Source: Methylobacterium frigidaeris
Lineage (GTDB): Bacteria > Pseudomonadota > Alphaproteobacteria > Rhizobiales > Beijerinckiaceae
Direction of reading: 5' to 3'
DNA: 48,013 nt
NCBI RefSeq assembly: GCF_022179185.1
Contig: NZ_BPQJ01000048.1
Location: 1 to 48,013 of the forward strand
Below the pieces are notes generated by a model that saw nothing but the letters and a program-made list of their open reading frames with translations, searched no databases and was not told the DNA's origin. The position numbers were made by a program, and so were the translations under genes. The stretch's first letter is position 1, and every line of letters starts with the position of its first letter. Below are positions 31,696-40,793 of the stretch, one piece after another.

Positions 31696-32415
31696 GGCGA
31701 CCTCCTTCGGGGCCCAATCCGAAATGGGAGCTCCACGAAGTTGCAATTACTTATGTTGTAAAAAGGATAAATAGATGATTGTTGTCAATACAACCGACCC
31801 CTATTTCGTCGTATCTCGCAAGAGAACGGATAATAATTTTGCGCTAAACGTGATTAATGTCGTGCAAAATGACAAGGCGTGTATCGCTGGGGATCGTTCT
31901 GTCTCTCATGGTTGAGCATTGGTTCTTTGGCCAAACCGACCGGAAGAATTCTTACATCGATCGATCATATCTTTCTCAATCGATGTCTGATTATACAGTC
32001 GGGCACCGAAGTTTATGATACATTCAAGAGAAGCCGTAAAACTGCGTGTCTCCCGTGCAAATTGCGCGATCATGCCGCATCGCATCTGCTATTTTTCGCG
32101 GTGATGACGATGCGCGGCGGCGATCATCCTTGCTTGCAGCGCGTCTCATGACGAAGTGCTGGGTTGGATCGCGTCCAGGGAGCGGCTTCCTGTGCGCACT
32201 CACGCCGTTGCGTGCAGGTTGGTCATCGCAATACATGCGACTCTGACACTGCGGCAACTCTCGATCGAGGTTCACGCTGGGCCACGATGAAGGCCGCCGG
32301 TCGCGCCGCATGTCGCGCGCCGGCGGGCCGCATGACATGCTCCTACCGCCTGCGCGGCGTCAGGTCGGTAGACCGTCTTGAGCGCCGCCCTGTGACAGAT
32401 CGAGCGACGCCACCA
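31696..32415. other. AT-rich gene-free region
   Basis: The segment 31740-32000 is much more AT-rich than the surrounding DNA and should include the promoter of the PAS-LuxR gene. No coding sequence is supported. It ends at the broken edge of the mxaL-like remnant. Confidence 0.4.
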
Positions 32416-32885
32416 CGGTGCGGCAGCGGCACCGAAGGGCGCGTTGCGCGGGTTGTAGCCCTCACGCGTCTCGGCGTCCGGCGGCGGCGGGCCGAAGCGG
32501 TTCTCGTGCGGCACGTCCTCCACCCCGTAGAAGCCGATCTCGCGACCGCGGTCGTCGTAGCGCGGGATCGGCGACGGGGCGTGTCCGCCGGCGCCGACGA
32601 TCAGGCTCCGCACCGCGCCCGGCTTGCCCTCGAAGGTCGCACCGCCGCGCGCCGGGACGGGCGGCACCTCGTGGCCGTCGGTGACGAAGACGAGGTCGCT
32701 GCCGAGATCCGCCGCCAGCCCGATCGCCCGGAACAGGCCTGCGGCGGGCTGTCCCCTCCCAGCCCATGCGCCAGTCGAGCCCCGCGAGGACGTCGTCGAG
32801 GGCAGCGAAATCGGCGCAGGTCTCGATCGGCTCAGCGTTCCACGTCTCCGCAGCGATCGTGCCGTGAGGCCGAACGTGTCCGCGC
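32416..32885 (-). pseudogene. mxaL-like (vWA domain) gene remnant, middle part
   Basis: The minus strand reads RPHGTIAAETWNAEPIE and then CADFAALDDVLAGLDWRMGW. After a one-base frame change near 32750-32760 it continues AAGLFRAIGLAADLGSDLVF, VTDGHEVPP, GKPGAVRSLIVGAGGHAPSP, IPRYDDRGREIGFYG and YNPRNAPFGAA. This is the von Willebrand A-like core of MxaL-type proteins, which help calcium insertion into methanol dehydrogenase. The N-terminal part, the rest of the C-terminus and any start codon are missing. A matching C-terminal piece lies on the opposite strand at 35952-36090. Assignment to MxaL rather than another vWA paralogue is from memory of the family. Confidence 0.65.
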
Positions 32886-33846
32886 GATGAGGAATGTTAA
32901 CCCGGCGAGAGGGCGGTCAAAATTTCTTAATCTGGCCTTTGATAGTTCTCGGTTGGCTTTCTTATAAGGAAATTATTACGTTCACTCATTCCAATTGCGT
33001 TGGCGGCTGACAATCTTGATGTCTTCCCGCCTGATCGGGATGATGCGGCAGTTCGATGAGTTGTTTTTCTTGATGCAATCGCAAAATGAATCATATCATA
33101 TAAAAAGCAATAAGAAGATTATTATTTTAACAATTGATTTTTCTAAGAAAATAATGATGTAGCATCCATCATTGTTGCATCGCGGCAATTGTGGCATCAG
33201 TAATATGTTTGCCGTAAATTCTTGCCTGCCCGTTACCGCACAGACTTGAGGGCTGTCGACTTGCGCATCAAGCAATGCTTTCATGAATGTTTTTGAACAA
33301 GTTTCGCAGGCACACCGCATGATCGGCCATGGATGGGCACTGCGCGGAGCTGAGAGAGCTGAGTGCCGGGGATTTACGCAGATCGCGAGACATAGATGTC
33401 GGCCTGCTCGTTCCGAAGATTTTCTGCGCCAATCGACTTATCGGTTCGGCGGGCAGGAAGCACGACCCGGCGATCACGGGGCCGATCGCAGCGGAGGCGG
33501 CAGGCCGGGCAGGCTCGTCGAACGAGCTGAGTTTTCTGACCGGGCTGAAATGTGCGTGGCGGAAGGCCGTCCCTTCGCCGCCATCGGACGCCTTCACACG
33601 CGGCAGGATCATACGTGCGGCATTCGTCACGTCGAGAGCCGATATGAAAGAACTGATGCATGTTATTGCTCCGAGCCACATGACCAGCTCTGATCTCGCC
33701 AAGCCAGGACTCGTTATAATCCCACCCGATTATGAAGCCTGAGAATAAATTATCGTAAATATCGAGGGCGTTGAGCCACCATAACCCCTGGGCTGAACGT
33801 ACTCTCTGACGGGCTCTCGGCTCCTTCGACGCGTCTGAGGTGTGCC
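32886..33846. other. Region without a resolved gene
   Basis: The left half (32930-33250) is strongly AT-rich. The right half (33270-33740) is open in three frames on both strands (for example minus 33268-33702, plus 33329-33742). None has a good ribosome site or family motif. Some translated stretches look more protein-like than chance, so a decayed gene is possible. Confidence 0.3.
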
Positions 33847-34590
33847 ATGACGGACCAACACGATGGGCTCCGCACAGAGGATCGCAGCGATCGTCCGGCC
33901 GGTGCGCGAGCCATGGCGGGCGCGCGGTCATGGGCCGGCCCGCAACGAGGCGGGCACGACGTTCTCGGTGGTCGTTCCGCCCCCGGCCTGGTCGGGCTTG
34001 CCCTCGCCGCCGCCGCCGGTGTCGCCGTCATCGGCCTGATCGGTGCCCAAACGGGCATTGCGAGCCAAGCCGGGACGAGACCGAACCGACGTCGGTCGGC
34101 CATGGCACAGGAGCCGGACATCGAGCGCTCGATCACGATCGAGGATGTGTCCGCGGACGAGCTGTATCGGCGCTGGCGTGATCCGGAAACCTTGCGCCGG
34201 GTCATGGCCCCCTTTGCCGATGTCGAGCCCACGGGTGACGGGCAGACGCGATGGAGCGCCGGCCACGATCTCGGGTCGTGGGACATGCGCGTGGTCGACG
34301 ATCGGCCCGGCGATTTCCTGCGCTGGGAGGCGCAGGGCGAGGGCGCGCTGGTCCGGGAAACATCGGTGCGCTTCCGCCCCGCTGCCGGCGATCGAGGCAC
34401 CGTGGTCACCCTGCGCGCCAGCCTCGATCCGCCCGGCGGCATGCTCGGCCGGGTCGCGGCACGGATGCTGGGCGGTGCGGTACCGGCGGTGCTGGCGAGC
34501 AAGTCGCTGCACTACTTCAAGGCCCTCGTCCAGACCGGCGAGATTCCCACCACCGAACGCCAGCCTGCGGCTCGGCGCGACCCCCGCTGA
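33847..34590 (+). CDS. Membrane-anchored SRPBCC (cyclase/dehydrase-like) protein
   Basis: The 247-residue protein has a ~45-residue Gly/Arg-rich N-tail, one hydrophobic segment (about 46-66, PGLVGLALAAAAGVAVIGLIGA), and an SRPBCC domain (about 90-235). Domain markers are IERSITIEDVSADELYRRWR, PFADVEPTGDGQTRW, WDMRVVDDRPGDFLRWEAQG and the long C-terminal helix KSLHYFKALVQTGEIPT. Such domains bind hydrophobic ligands; the ligand here is unknown. The dehydrogenase gene starts 14 bases after the stop codon with its own GAGGAG site, so the two form an operon. Confidence 0.85.
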   Translation: MTDQHDGLRTEDRSDRPAGARAMAGARSWAGPQRGGHDVLGGRSAPGLVGLALAAAAGVAVIGLIGAQTGIASQAGTRPNRRRSAMAQEPDIERSITIEDVSADELYRRWRDPETLRRVMAPFADVEPTGDGQTRWSAGHDLGSWDMRVVDDRPGDFLRWEAQGEGALVRETSVRFRPAAGDRGTVVTLRASLDPPGGMLGRVAARMLGGAVPAVLASKSLHYFKALVQTGEIPTTERQPAARRDPR

Positions 34591-34603
34591 CGAGGAGGCT
34601 CTC

Positions 34604-35773
34604 ATGCGCGCGCTCATCTGGAACGGCGTCAACGACCTGCGTGTCGAGACGGTGAAGGATCCCGAGATCGTCAACCCGCATGACTGCATCCTGCGGGTCA
34701 CCATGTCGACCACGTGCGGCTCGGACCTGCACTTCATCGACGGCTACATCCCGACCATGAAGGCCGGGGATGTCATCGGCCACGAATTCATGGGCGTCGT
34801 CGAGGACGTGGGCCCCGAGGTGAGAAAGGTCAAGAAGGGGGACCGCGTCGTCGTTCCGTCCTTCATCACCTGCGGACAGTGCTGGTATTGCAAGAACAAG
34901 CTTCATTCTCTGTGTGACAACACCCACCCCAAACCGGAGTTGCAGGAGCCCGTCTTCGGCTATCCGACCGCCGGTATCTACGGTTACACTCACGCGTTCG
35001 GTGGTTACGCGGGGGCTCATGCCCAGTACGTCCGTGTGCCCTTCGCCGACAACGACTGCTTCAAGGCGCCCGACGGCCTGCCGGACGAGCAGGTGCTGTT
35101 TCTCTCGGACGCGGCCCCGACCGGCTACATGGGGGCGGATTTCTGCAACATCCGGCGCGGCGATGTGGTCGCGGTGTGGGGCTGCGGCGGCGTCGGCCTG
35201 ATGGCCCAGAAGAGCGCGTTCCTGATGGGGGCCGAGCGGGTGATCGCGATCGACCGCATGCCCGAACGGCTGCGGATGGCCCGCGAGCATGTCGGCTCCG
35301 AGACCATCAACTACGAGGAGGTCGACAGCGTGCTGGAGGTGCTGAGGGAGATGACGGGCGGTCGGGGTCCCGATTCCTGCATCGACGCGGTCGGCATGGA
35401 GGCGCACGGCACCGGCCTGCAATACGCCTACGACCGCGCCAAGCAGCTCGCGTTCATGCATACGGATCGTGGCCAGGCGTTACGCGAGGCGATCCTGGCC
35501 TGCCGGAAGGGCGGAACGCTGTCGATCCTGGGCGTCTACGGCGTGATGGACAAGTTTCCGATCGGAGCGATCATGAACAAGGGCCTGACCGTACGCACCG
35601 CGCAGCAGCACGGCCAGGCTTACATGGACCGCCTGCTCGACCACGCTCAGAAGGGCGAACTGAACCCGTCGTTCCTGGCAACGCACCGCTTCTCGCTCGA
35701 AGACGCACCGCGCGGATACGCCATGTTCAAGCACAAGACGGATGGCTGCGTCCGATCCGTGTTCATTCCTTGA
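34604..35773 (+). CDS. Zinc-dependent alcohol dehydrogenase (formaldehyde dehydrogenase-like), paralogue 2
   Basis: The 389-residue enzyme starts MRALIWNGVNDLRVETVKDP at ATG 34604 (GAGGAG upstream). The catalytic zinc site is TTCGSDLHF and GHEFMGVV. The structural zinc Cys are in CGQCWYCKNKLHSLC, and the cofactor motif is WGCGGVGLMAQ with AIDRMPERLRMA. It is co-linear with the enzyme at 23291-24466 and shares its C-terminal GAIMNKGLT motif (AAMNKGLT there). The two loci look like a duplication. In a methylotroph an aldehyde or formaldehyde role is plausible but not shown. Confidence 0.9.
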   Translation: MRALIWNGVNDLRVETVKDPEIVNPHDCILRVTMSTTCGSDLHFIDGYIPTMKAGDVIGHEFMGVVEDVGPEVRKVKKGDRVVVPSFITCGQCWYCKNKLHSLCDNTHPKPELQEPVFGYPTAGIYGYTHAFGGYAGAHAQYVRVPFADNDCFKAPDGLPDEQVLFLSDAAPTGYMGADFCNIRRGDVVAVWGCGGVGLMAQKSAFLMGAERVIAIDRMPERLRMAREHVGSETINYEEVDSVLEVLREMTGGRGPDSCIDAVGMEAHGTGLQYAYDRAKQLAFMHTDRGQALREAILACRKGGTLSILGVYGVMDKFPIGAIMNKGLTVRTAQQHGQAYMDRLLDHAQKGELNPSFLATHRFSLEDAPRGYAMFKHKTDGCVRSVFIP

Positions 35774-35951
35774 TGCCGTGTCGATGCCGTAGCGGACCTG
35801 AGGCCGTCGCAGCGGCCGACACGATCGCCTGACGATGCGGGCGACCGGCCCTCATACGGGTGCAGATCGGAGGCGCGGATGCCGATGCCCGCGATCCGCA
35901 TCACCGGGCCGGTCGGCCTCTCGAGCCGCGCGCCGAGCACGGTCCGCCCCC

Positions 35952-36090
35952 GGCCAGGAGCACCTGTCCGCGGTGCGCGAACCCTACCTGCGCGGGCTCG
36001 CCGCCGAGGCCGGCCTCGCCTGCGCGCCCCTCGACGCTGCCGGGGGGCCTCGCGGACGCCCTCACGGCAGCGGCGACGCAGCCTCTCGCG
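35952..36090 (+). pseudogene. mxaL-like gene remnant, C-terminal part
   Basis: The forward strand reads GQEHLSAVREPYLRGLAAEA then GLACAPLDAAGG. After a one-base change in a run of six G (36042-36047) it continues GLADALTAAATQP. This matches the part of MxaL-like proteins that follows the NAPFGAA motif, which is where the minus-strand remnant at 32416 ends. The sequence then runs into an unrelated LuxR-type domain without a stop. Confidence 0.5.
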
Positions 36091-36318
36091 CCTCTCACCC
36101 GGCGCGAGCGGCGGATCCTCGTTCTCCTCGCGCGGCGTCGGACCTGCGCGTGCATCGCCCGCGATCTCGGGCTCGGGGCCGGGGCTCTGGCCGAACTCTG
36201 CACGGGGATGAGCCGCAAGCTCGGCATGGCCAACCTCGCAGACCTGATCCGCTTCGCCGTCGCCCGAGGGGACGCGGTGCCGCATCGATCCCGCCACGAC
36301 GGAAGGAGCCTGCCTTGA
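36091..36318 (+). pseudogene. LuxR-type helix-turn-helix fragment
   Basis: The frame reads LTRRERRILVLLARRRTCAC, then IARDLGLGAGALAELCTGMS, RKLGMANLADLIRF and a stop at 36316-36318. It is a LuxR/FixJ output domain with altered recognition-helix residues (canonical SxxTVKxH replaced by GAGALAEL). No start codon with a ribosome site opens it; the frame runs back through mxaL-like remnant into non-protein sequence to about 35860. It is probably a fused relic, though the downstream gene overlaps its stop as if coupled. Confidence 0.45.
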
Positions 36319-36482
36319 TCGTCCATGCCGATCCGCTGCTCGCCCTCGTGCTCACGGCGGCCGAGGCCACCGGAAGCCCGAAGCCTGTCAATTACGCCCG
36401 GTTCCGGGAGGTGGTGGAACGGCTCGGCACCGATCTCGCGGCCCTGTCCCACGGCGAGCCGCTGGTCCGCTCGGCCGCCTAA
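36315..36482 (+). CDS. Small hypothetical protein, TTG start
   Basis: A 55-residue reading from TTG 36315 with GGAAGGA eight bases upstream; the TTGA overlaps the stop of the LuxR-type fragment. Sequence LIVHADPLLALVLTAAEATG, then KPVNYARFREVVERLGTDL. It is compact and helical, without recognised family. The good ribosome site and coupled overlap argue for translation. Confidence 0.45.
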   Translation: MIVHADPLLALVLTAAEATGSPKPVNYARFREVVERLGTDLAALSHGEPLVRSAA

Positions 36483-36879
36483 GGACCCGGAGGCGAGCCG
36501 CCGCCGGGCGCAGGAGAGCTTCGGCCCGAACGGGACGGTGGTGGCGGGCCTGCTGGGTCCCGCCTGATCGGACCGGGCTGACCGCTCACCGGGTGCGGCG
36601 GACCGCCTCGCGCAGAACCTCGACGAGGGCGCCCTCGAGCAGCAGGGCCGAGCCGCAATGGAACTCGCCGTCTTATACCGCCGCGCCTTCGAACGGACGC
36701 GTTCGACGGTGCCAGGCAAGCCCGAACGGGCGCCGGCGCTGCTGCGCCGGTCGCCTTCGCATCGACACGGCGATGCGAAGGCGCGAGGGTATTAGGCGCG
36801 GCGGGAGTTCATCGACAGGGACGCACTCTGCATCGCGATCAGATGGCCGGCAGCGTCGAACAGCCCGGGCCCGGACTGG
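36483..36879. other. Gene-free region
   Basis: No recognisable coding sequence on either strand. It may include the lost 5-prime part of the protease pseudogene that follows, but no motif supports that. Confidence 0.35.
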
Positions 36880-37570
36880 CGCGGACTTCGTGCGGTTTCC
36901 GGTGCAGGTATCCTCTTTCCGGTGCAGGTATCCTCTATTGCCGCGACACCTCGGGCGTGCCGAAGCGGGCCGCGGCCGCGTGGCTGATCGCCGGACGCGG
37001 ATCGTCATGCTCAACGCCCACAATTTCCGCAGCCGGCGGCTCGAGGTCACCCGCGCGGTGGCGGATTGCTACTTCCAAATCACCGGCCGCAGCTACGACT
37101 CCGAGCCGGAGAGCCTGCAACTCGGCGTCCGGCCCGGCGCGGAGGCGCTTCACATCACCGACGACTGGGCGCTGCTCCACCTGAGAGAGCCCGTCACAGC
37201 GGCGGCCGCGCAGCCGGTCCCGGACGCACCCGCCGGGCCGCGAACCGGAAGCGAGGCCGTCGCGGTGACGATGGTCTCGCTGGCCGGCGACGAGAATTTC
37301 GCAGCGCGACCAGCCTTGAGGCCTGCACCATCCGGCAGATCGACCCGCCGGGAGAGGACGGTATCCGGCAGGTCCGGCACGATTGCAACAACGGCTATGG
37401 CGGGTCCGGGCCCGACGGCCATCCTGCGGATAGAGCGCTGCCAGCCGTCCATCGCCTCACACACCGTTCGATCGGCCGTGATGCGCCGCAACAGGGACGT
37501 AATCTCACCCACCGCCCGAGTATCGCCGGTGCCATCCGTGTGGGGGGCGTCATCGATCATGGCCGGCGGC
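36880..37570 (+). pseudogene. Trypsin-like serine protease pseudogene
   Basis: Three consecutive forward frames together spell a trypsin-like protease. Frame one: GAGILYCRDTSGVPKRAAAA then WLIAGR. Frame two, from about 37000: RIVMLNAHNFRSRRLEVTRA (catalytic His in NAHNF) and ITDDWALLHLREPV (catalytic Asp). Frame three, from about 37305: ATSLEACTIRQIDPPGEDGI and RHDCNNGYGGSGPDG (catalytic Ser in GGSG), then AGAIRVGGVIDH. A 20-bp tandem duplication at 36896-36935 also breaks the frame near the start. The signal-peptide end is not found. It converges on the kinase gene at 37605. Confidence 0.65.
36896..36935 (+). repeat. Exact 20-bp tandem duplication
   Basis: TTTCCGGTGCAGGTATCCTC occurs twice back to back with no mismatch. 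Twenty is not a multiple of three. Removing one copy joins the protease reading RAVSGAGILYC, so this is a disrupting duplication and recent enough to remain exact. Confidence 0.9.
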
Positions 37571-37604
37571 GACGGCCACGTTGGATCCGTCGCTGCGGCC
37601 GTCG

Positions 37605-40600
37605 TCACGGCACCGCCTGGAAATTCGCCAGCGATGCCTCGATGACGCAGGTCGCGCCCTCACGGGGAAAGTCGAGGGCCAGTCGGGCACCGACCTGAGC
37701 GGCCAATCCGCGCTCGATCAGGCGCGACCCGAACCCTTTTCGCGAGGGCGGGACGACCGGCGGTCCCCCGCTCTCCGTCCAGGCGATGCGCAAGGCGGGC
37801 CCGCCCTCCGCATCGACCAAGGAGGCCGTGACCGAGACCCGTCCCTCGGGAACCGACAGGGCCCCGTACTTGACCGCGTTCGTGGTGAGTTCGTGCAGCG
37901 TCAGCGCCAGGGACAAGGCGGCCTTGCCGCCGATGGCGACCTCGGGTCCCCGGAACGAAACCCGTGCACCGGCAACCTCCTGCACGCCGACACCTTCCCG
38001 CACGACGGCCGAGAGCGGCGCGCTCTCGGCCGTGCCGCCCAGCAGCATGTCGTGTGCCTTGCCGAGGGCGATGAGGCGGCTGCCCAGCACCTCGCGGGCC
38101 GCATCGACGTCGGTGGCGCCGCGCAGGGTCGATGCCGCGATGGCCTGCACCATCGCCAATAGGTTCTTCATGCGGTGGGACAGCTCGTGGTTGAGCAGGT
38201 CCTGGTGCGCCTCCGCCTTCCTGCGCGCATCGACGTCCGCGACCGCGACGACGCCTCCCGTCAGGCGGCCGTCGGGGTCACGCATCGGCACGCCGACGAT
38301 CTCGACCCAGACCCGGCTGCCGTCGCCGCGCTGGTAGTGGCATTCGAGCGCGGCGTGCTCGGCACCGTCGCGAATGATCCGGCTGAGCGGGTACTCGTGC
38401 GGCGCGACCCGCCGGCCGTCCGCGTGGAAGGCGACCCACTCGCCGTAGCTCTCCGCGTCGGGCGAAGGCAGGACCGGATGGCGGAAGATCTCCTCCAGCC
38501 GCCGGTTGCCGCCGACGATGCGTCCGGACGGGGCCTGGGCGAACAGGATGCCGACCGGGACGGTGTCGAGCACCGCCCGCAGGGAGGCCTCGCTCGCCCG
38601 CAGGCTCTCCCGGTTCCGATGCTCCTCCGTGAGGTCGCGGGTGACCGTGCCGTAGCCGAGCAGGCTGCCGGCGGCGTCCCGGACAGGAAAGATGGTGTAG
38701 TGCACCGGCACGGCGGCGCCGGTGGCGACGTGGCGGAAGTGCAGCTCACCCTCCCAGAAGCCGTCGCGCCCGGCGGCCGGAAGAACCTCCTCGACGAGGC
38801 GCGGGTGCTCCTCCGGCACGAAGTAGTCGAGGATGCGCGTCGCCCGGGCGGCGGCGATGTCCGGCAGGCCCACGAGGCGCAGCCCCGCCTCGTTGACGAA
38901 GTCGATCCTCCCGTCGGGCGCGGCGAAGCCGATGAAATCCGTGGACTGCTCGACGATGGCCACGAGCTTGCGCGCCTCGGCCTCCGCCGCCTTGCGCGCG
39001 CTGACGTCGACCGCCGTGCCCGAGAAGCGCAGGGGCGTGCCCGCCTCGTCGCGGAACAGCCGGCCCTTGCACTCGACCCAGCGCAGCGGCCGACCGGGCA
39101 CCGCCAGCCGGTACTCGACCCGGAAATCGGCGCCGTGCTCGAAGGTGTCCCGGATGGCCGCCCGCAGCGGCGCGACATCCTCGGGCACGACGAACGTCTG
39201 GTAGCGCTCCATCGTGACGCCGGCGGCGACCTCGTCGGCATCGAGCCCGTACAGGCGCGCGAAATGGGCATCCCCGTGCAGCAGGTCGGTCTCGACGACC
39301 CAGTCCCACAACCCGACGCCGCCGGAGGCCGTCAGCGCCGTCTGCAGGCGCTCGTCGCTCTGCCGCAGCCGCTCCTCGGCGAGCCGCTGCTCGGTGCGGT
39401 CGCGCAGCACCTTCACGAAGCCCGTGGCCGTCCCGGCCTCGTCGCGCAGGACCATCATCTCGCCGAGCGCGAAGAAGCGCTCGCCGCCCTTGCGCAGGTG
39501 CCAGCGCTCGTCGTTGCCGGCGCCCTCCGTCATCGCGGCCTGCATCTCCTGCTCCGGGATGCCGGCCTCGCGGTCCTCGGGCGTGAAGAACACGTCCGCC
39601 GGCCGGCCCCGCATCTCGCCGGCCGTCCAGCCCAGGATCCGCTCGGCGCCCGCGTTCCAGTCCGTGACGCGTCCGTCGAGGTCCATGACCACGATGGCGT
39701 AGTCGATGATGCTCTCGAACACGGCGCGGTAGCGCGCCTCGCCGGCCCTCATCGCGGCCCGTGCGGAGGCCTCGCTGACCTGCGTCAGGCCGGCCGTGGC
39801 CGTGGCGGCGAACATCCGCAGCAGCCCGACATCGCGCTCGCCGAATGCCCGGGCGTGACGCGACTGCAGCTTCAGGACGCCCAGCACGGCGTCACCCCGG
39901 GTGATGGGCACGTGGATGGCCGAGCCGAGGTCGAGCGCCCGGGCGACGTCCTGCCGCACGCGCGCGTCCGCTCGGGCATCGGAGACGAGCAGCGGGGCGT
40001 TGGTGGTGAAGGACCGGCCCGAGGAGCTCCCCTCCAGCGGTACCCGCAGGCCCCGATGCGCGGCGAGGCTGCCGCGGACGGCGCGGTACTCCAGCGCCTC
40101 GCCGTCGACGAGTTCGAGCGCCGCCCCGTCGGCGGTCGGCACCGCCTCCAGGGCGCCGTCGAGCAGCTTGCCGAGGACCACCTCCTGCTCGCCGCCGGCC
40201 CCCGCCACGCCGGCCTGGGTGGCGCCGAGGACGTCGCGCTGGTGCTCGGAGGCGCGCCGCTCGCGGATCAGGGCGTCCCGCTCGGCCAGCGAGCGGTGCA
40301 GCAGCAGCTGGTCCATGATCTGACGCGCGAGCGCCTCCAGGTCCTCCGCTTGCGCCGGGGTCAGGCCGCCGGGCCGGGGGGCGTGGTCGATCACGCACAG
40401 GCTGCCGAGCGCGTGACCCCCAGGCGTGCGCAGCGGGGCACCCGCGTAGAAGCGCAGATGCGGCGCGCCGGTCACCAGCGGGTTGTCGCGGGTGCGGGGA
40501 TCGCGCGTCAGGTCGGGGATCTGGAGGATGCCGGGCTCGGCGAGGGCGAATTGGCATACCGAGCGGTCGAGGTCGGTCTCGCAGGCCGGGAAGCCGGAGT

Positions 40601-40793
40601 GGGCCTTGAACCATAGCCGGTCGCGGTCGACGAGGCTGACCAGCGCCACCGGCACGTCGCAGAGCCGGCGGGCGAGATGCACGATATCGTCGAAGCCGCG
40701 CTCGGGCGGCGTGTCGAGGATGCCGAAGGCGGCGAGCGCGTCGAGGCGGGCCTCGTCCTCGACGGCGGACGGGCGGGGGAGGCCGAGGTTCAC
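37605..40793 (-). CDS. HWE-type sensor histidine kinase with two GAF and four PAS domains
   Basis: This soluble kinase has 1062 residues from GTG 40793; GTGA overlaps the TGA of the Crp-type gene upstream, so the two are coupled. The first GAF (about 1-170) includes DVPVALVSLVDRDRLWFKA and GSLCVIDH, and the second lies at about 200-345. Four PAS units span about 350-860 (the first with IIDYAIVVMDLDGRVTDWNA). The HWE core has NHELSHRMKNLLAMVQAIA with the phospho-His, N-box HELTTNAVKYGAL, and WTESGGPPV with GFGSRLIERGL. All catalytic motifs are intact, unlike in the kinase at 42228. No receiver partner is adjacent. HWE kinases commonly feed stress and light responses; the signal is unknown. Confidence 0.93.
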   Translation of the reverse strand: MNLGLPRPSAVEDEARLDALAAFGILDTPPERGFDDIVHLARRLCDVPVALVSLVDRDRLWFKAHSGFPACETDLDRSVCQFALAEPGILQIPDLTRDPRTRDNPLVTGAPHLRFYAGAPLRTPGGHALGSLCVIDHAPRPGGLTPAQAEDLEALARQIMDQLLLHRSLAERDALIRERRASEHQRDVLGATQAGVAGAGGEQEVVLGKLLDGALEAVPTADGAALELVDGEALEYRAVRGSLAAHRGLRVPLEGSSSGRSFTTNAPLLVSDARADARVRQDVARALDLGSAIHVPITRGDAVLGVLKLQSRHARAFGERDVGLLRMFAATATAGLTQVSEASARAAMRAGEARYRAVFESIIDYAIVVMDLDGRVTDWNAGAERILGWTAGEMRGRPADVFFTPEDREAGIPEQEMQAAMTEGAGNDERWHLRKGGERFFALGEMMVLRDEAGTATGFVKVLRDRTEQRLAEERLRQSDERLQTALTASGGVGLWDWVVETDLLHGDAHFARLYGLDADEVAAGVTMERYQTFVVPEDVAPLRAAIRDTFEHGADFRVEYRLAVPGRPLRWVECKGRLFRDEAGTPLRFSGTAVDVSARKAAEAEARKLVAIVEQSTDFIGFAAPDGRIDFVNEAGLRLVGLPDIAAARATRILDYFVPEEHPRLVEEVLPAAGRDGFWEGELHFRHVATGAAVPVHYTIFPVRDAAGSLLGYGTVTRDLTEEHRNRESLRASEASLRAVLDTVPVGILFAQAPSGRIVGGNRRLEEIFRHPVLPSPDAESYGEWVAFHADGRRVAPHEYPLSRIIRDGAEHAALECHYQRGDGSRVWVEIVGVPMRDPDGRLTGGVVAVADVDARRKAEAHQDLLNHELSHRMKNLLAMVQAIAASTLRGATDVDAAREVLGSRLIALGKAHDMLLGGTAESAPLSAVVREGVGVQEVAGARVSFRGPEVAIGGKAALSLALTLHELTTNAVKYGALSVPEGRVSVTASLVDAEGGPALRIAWTESGGPPVVPPSRKGFGSRLIERGLAAQVGARLALDFPREGATCVIEASLANFQAVP

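Noticed and set aside
33268..33742. Candidate genes of about 140 codons on both strands
   Set aside because: Mutually exclusive, no recognised motif, no decisive start signal. Left as unresolved sequence.
38175..40616. A forward open frame of about 813 codons opposite the GAF/PAS kinase
   Set aside because: Antisense shadow; the minus strand holds continuous GAF, PAS and HWE motifs.
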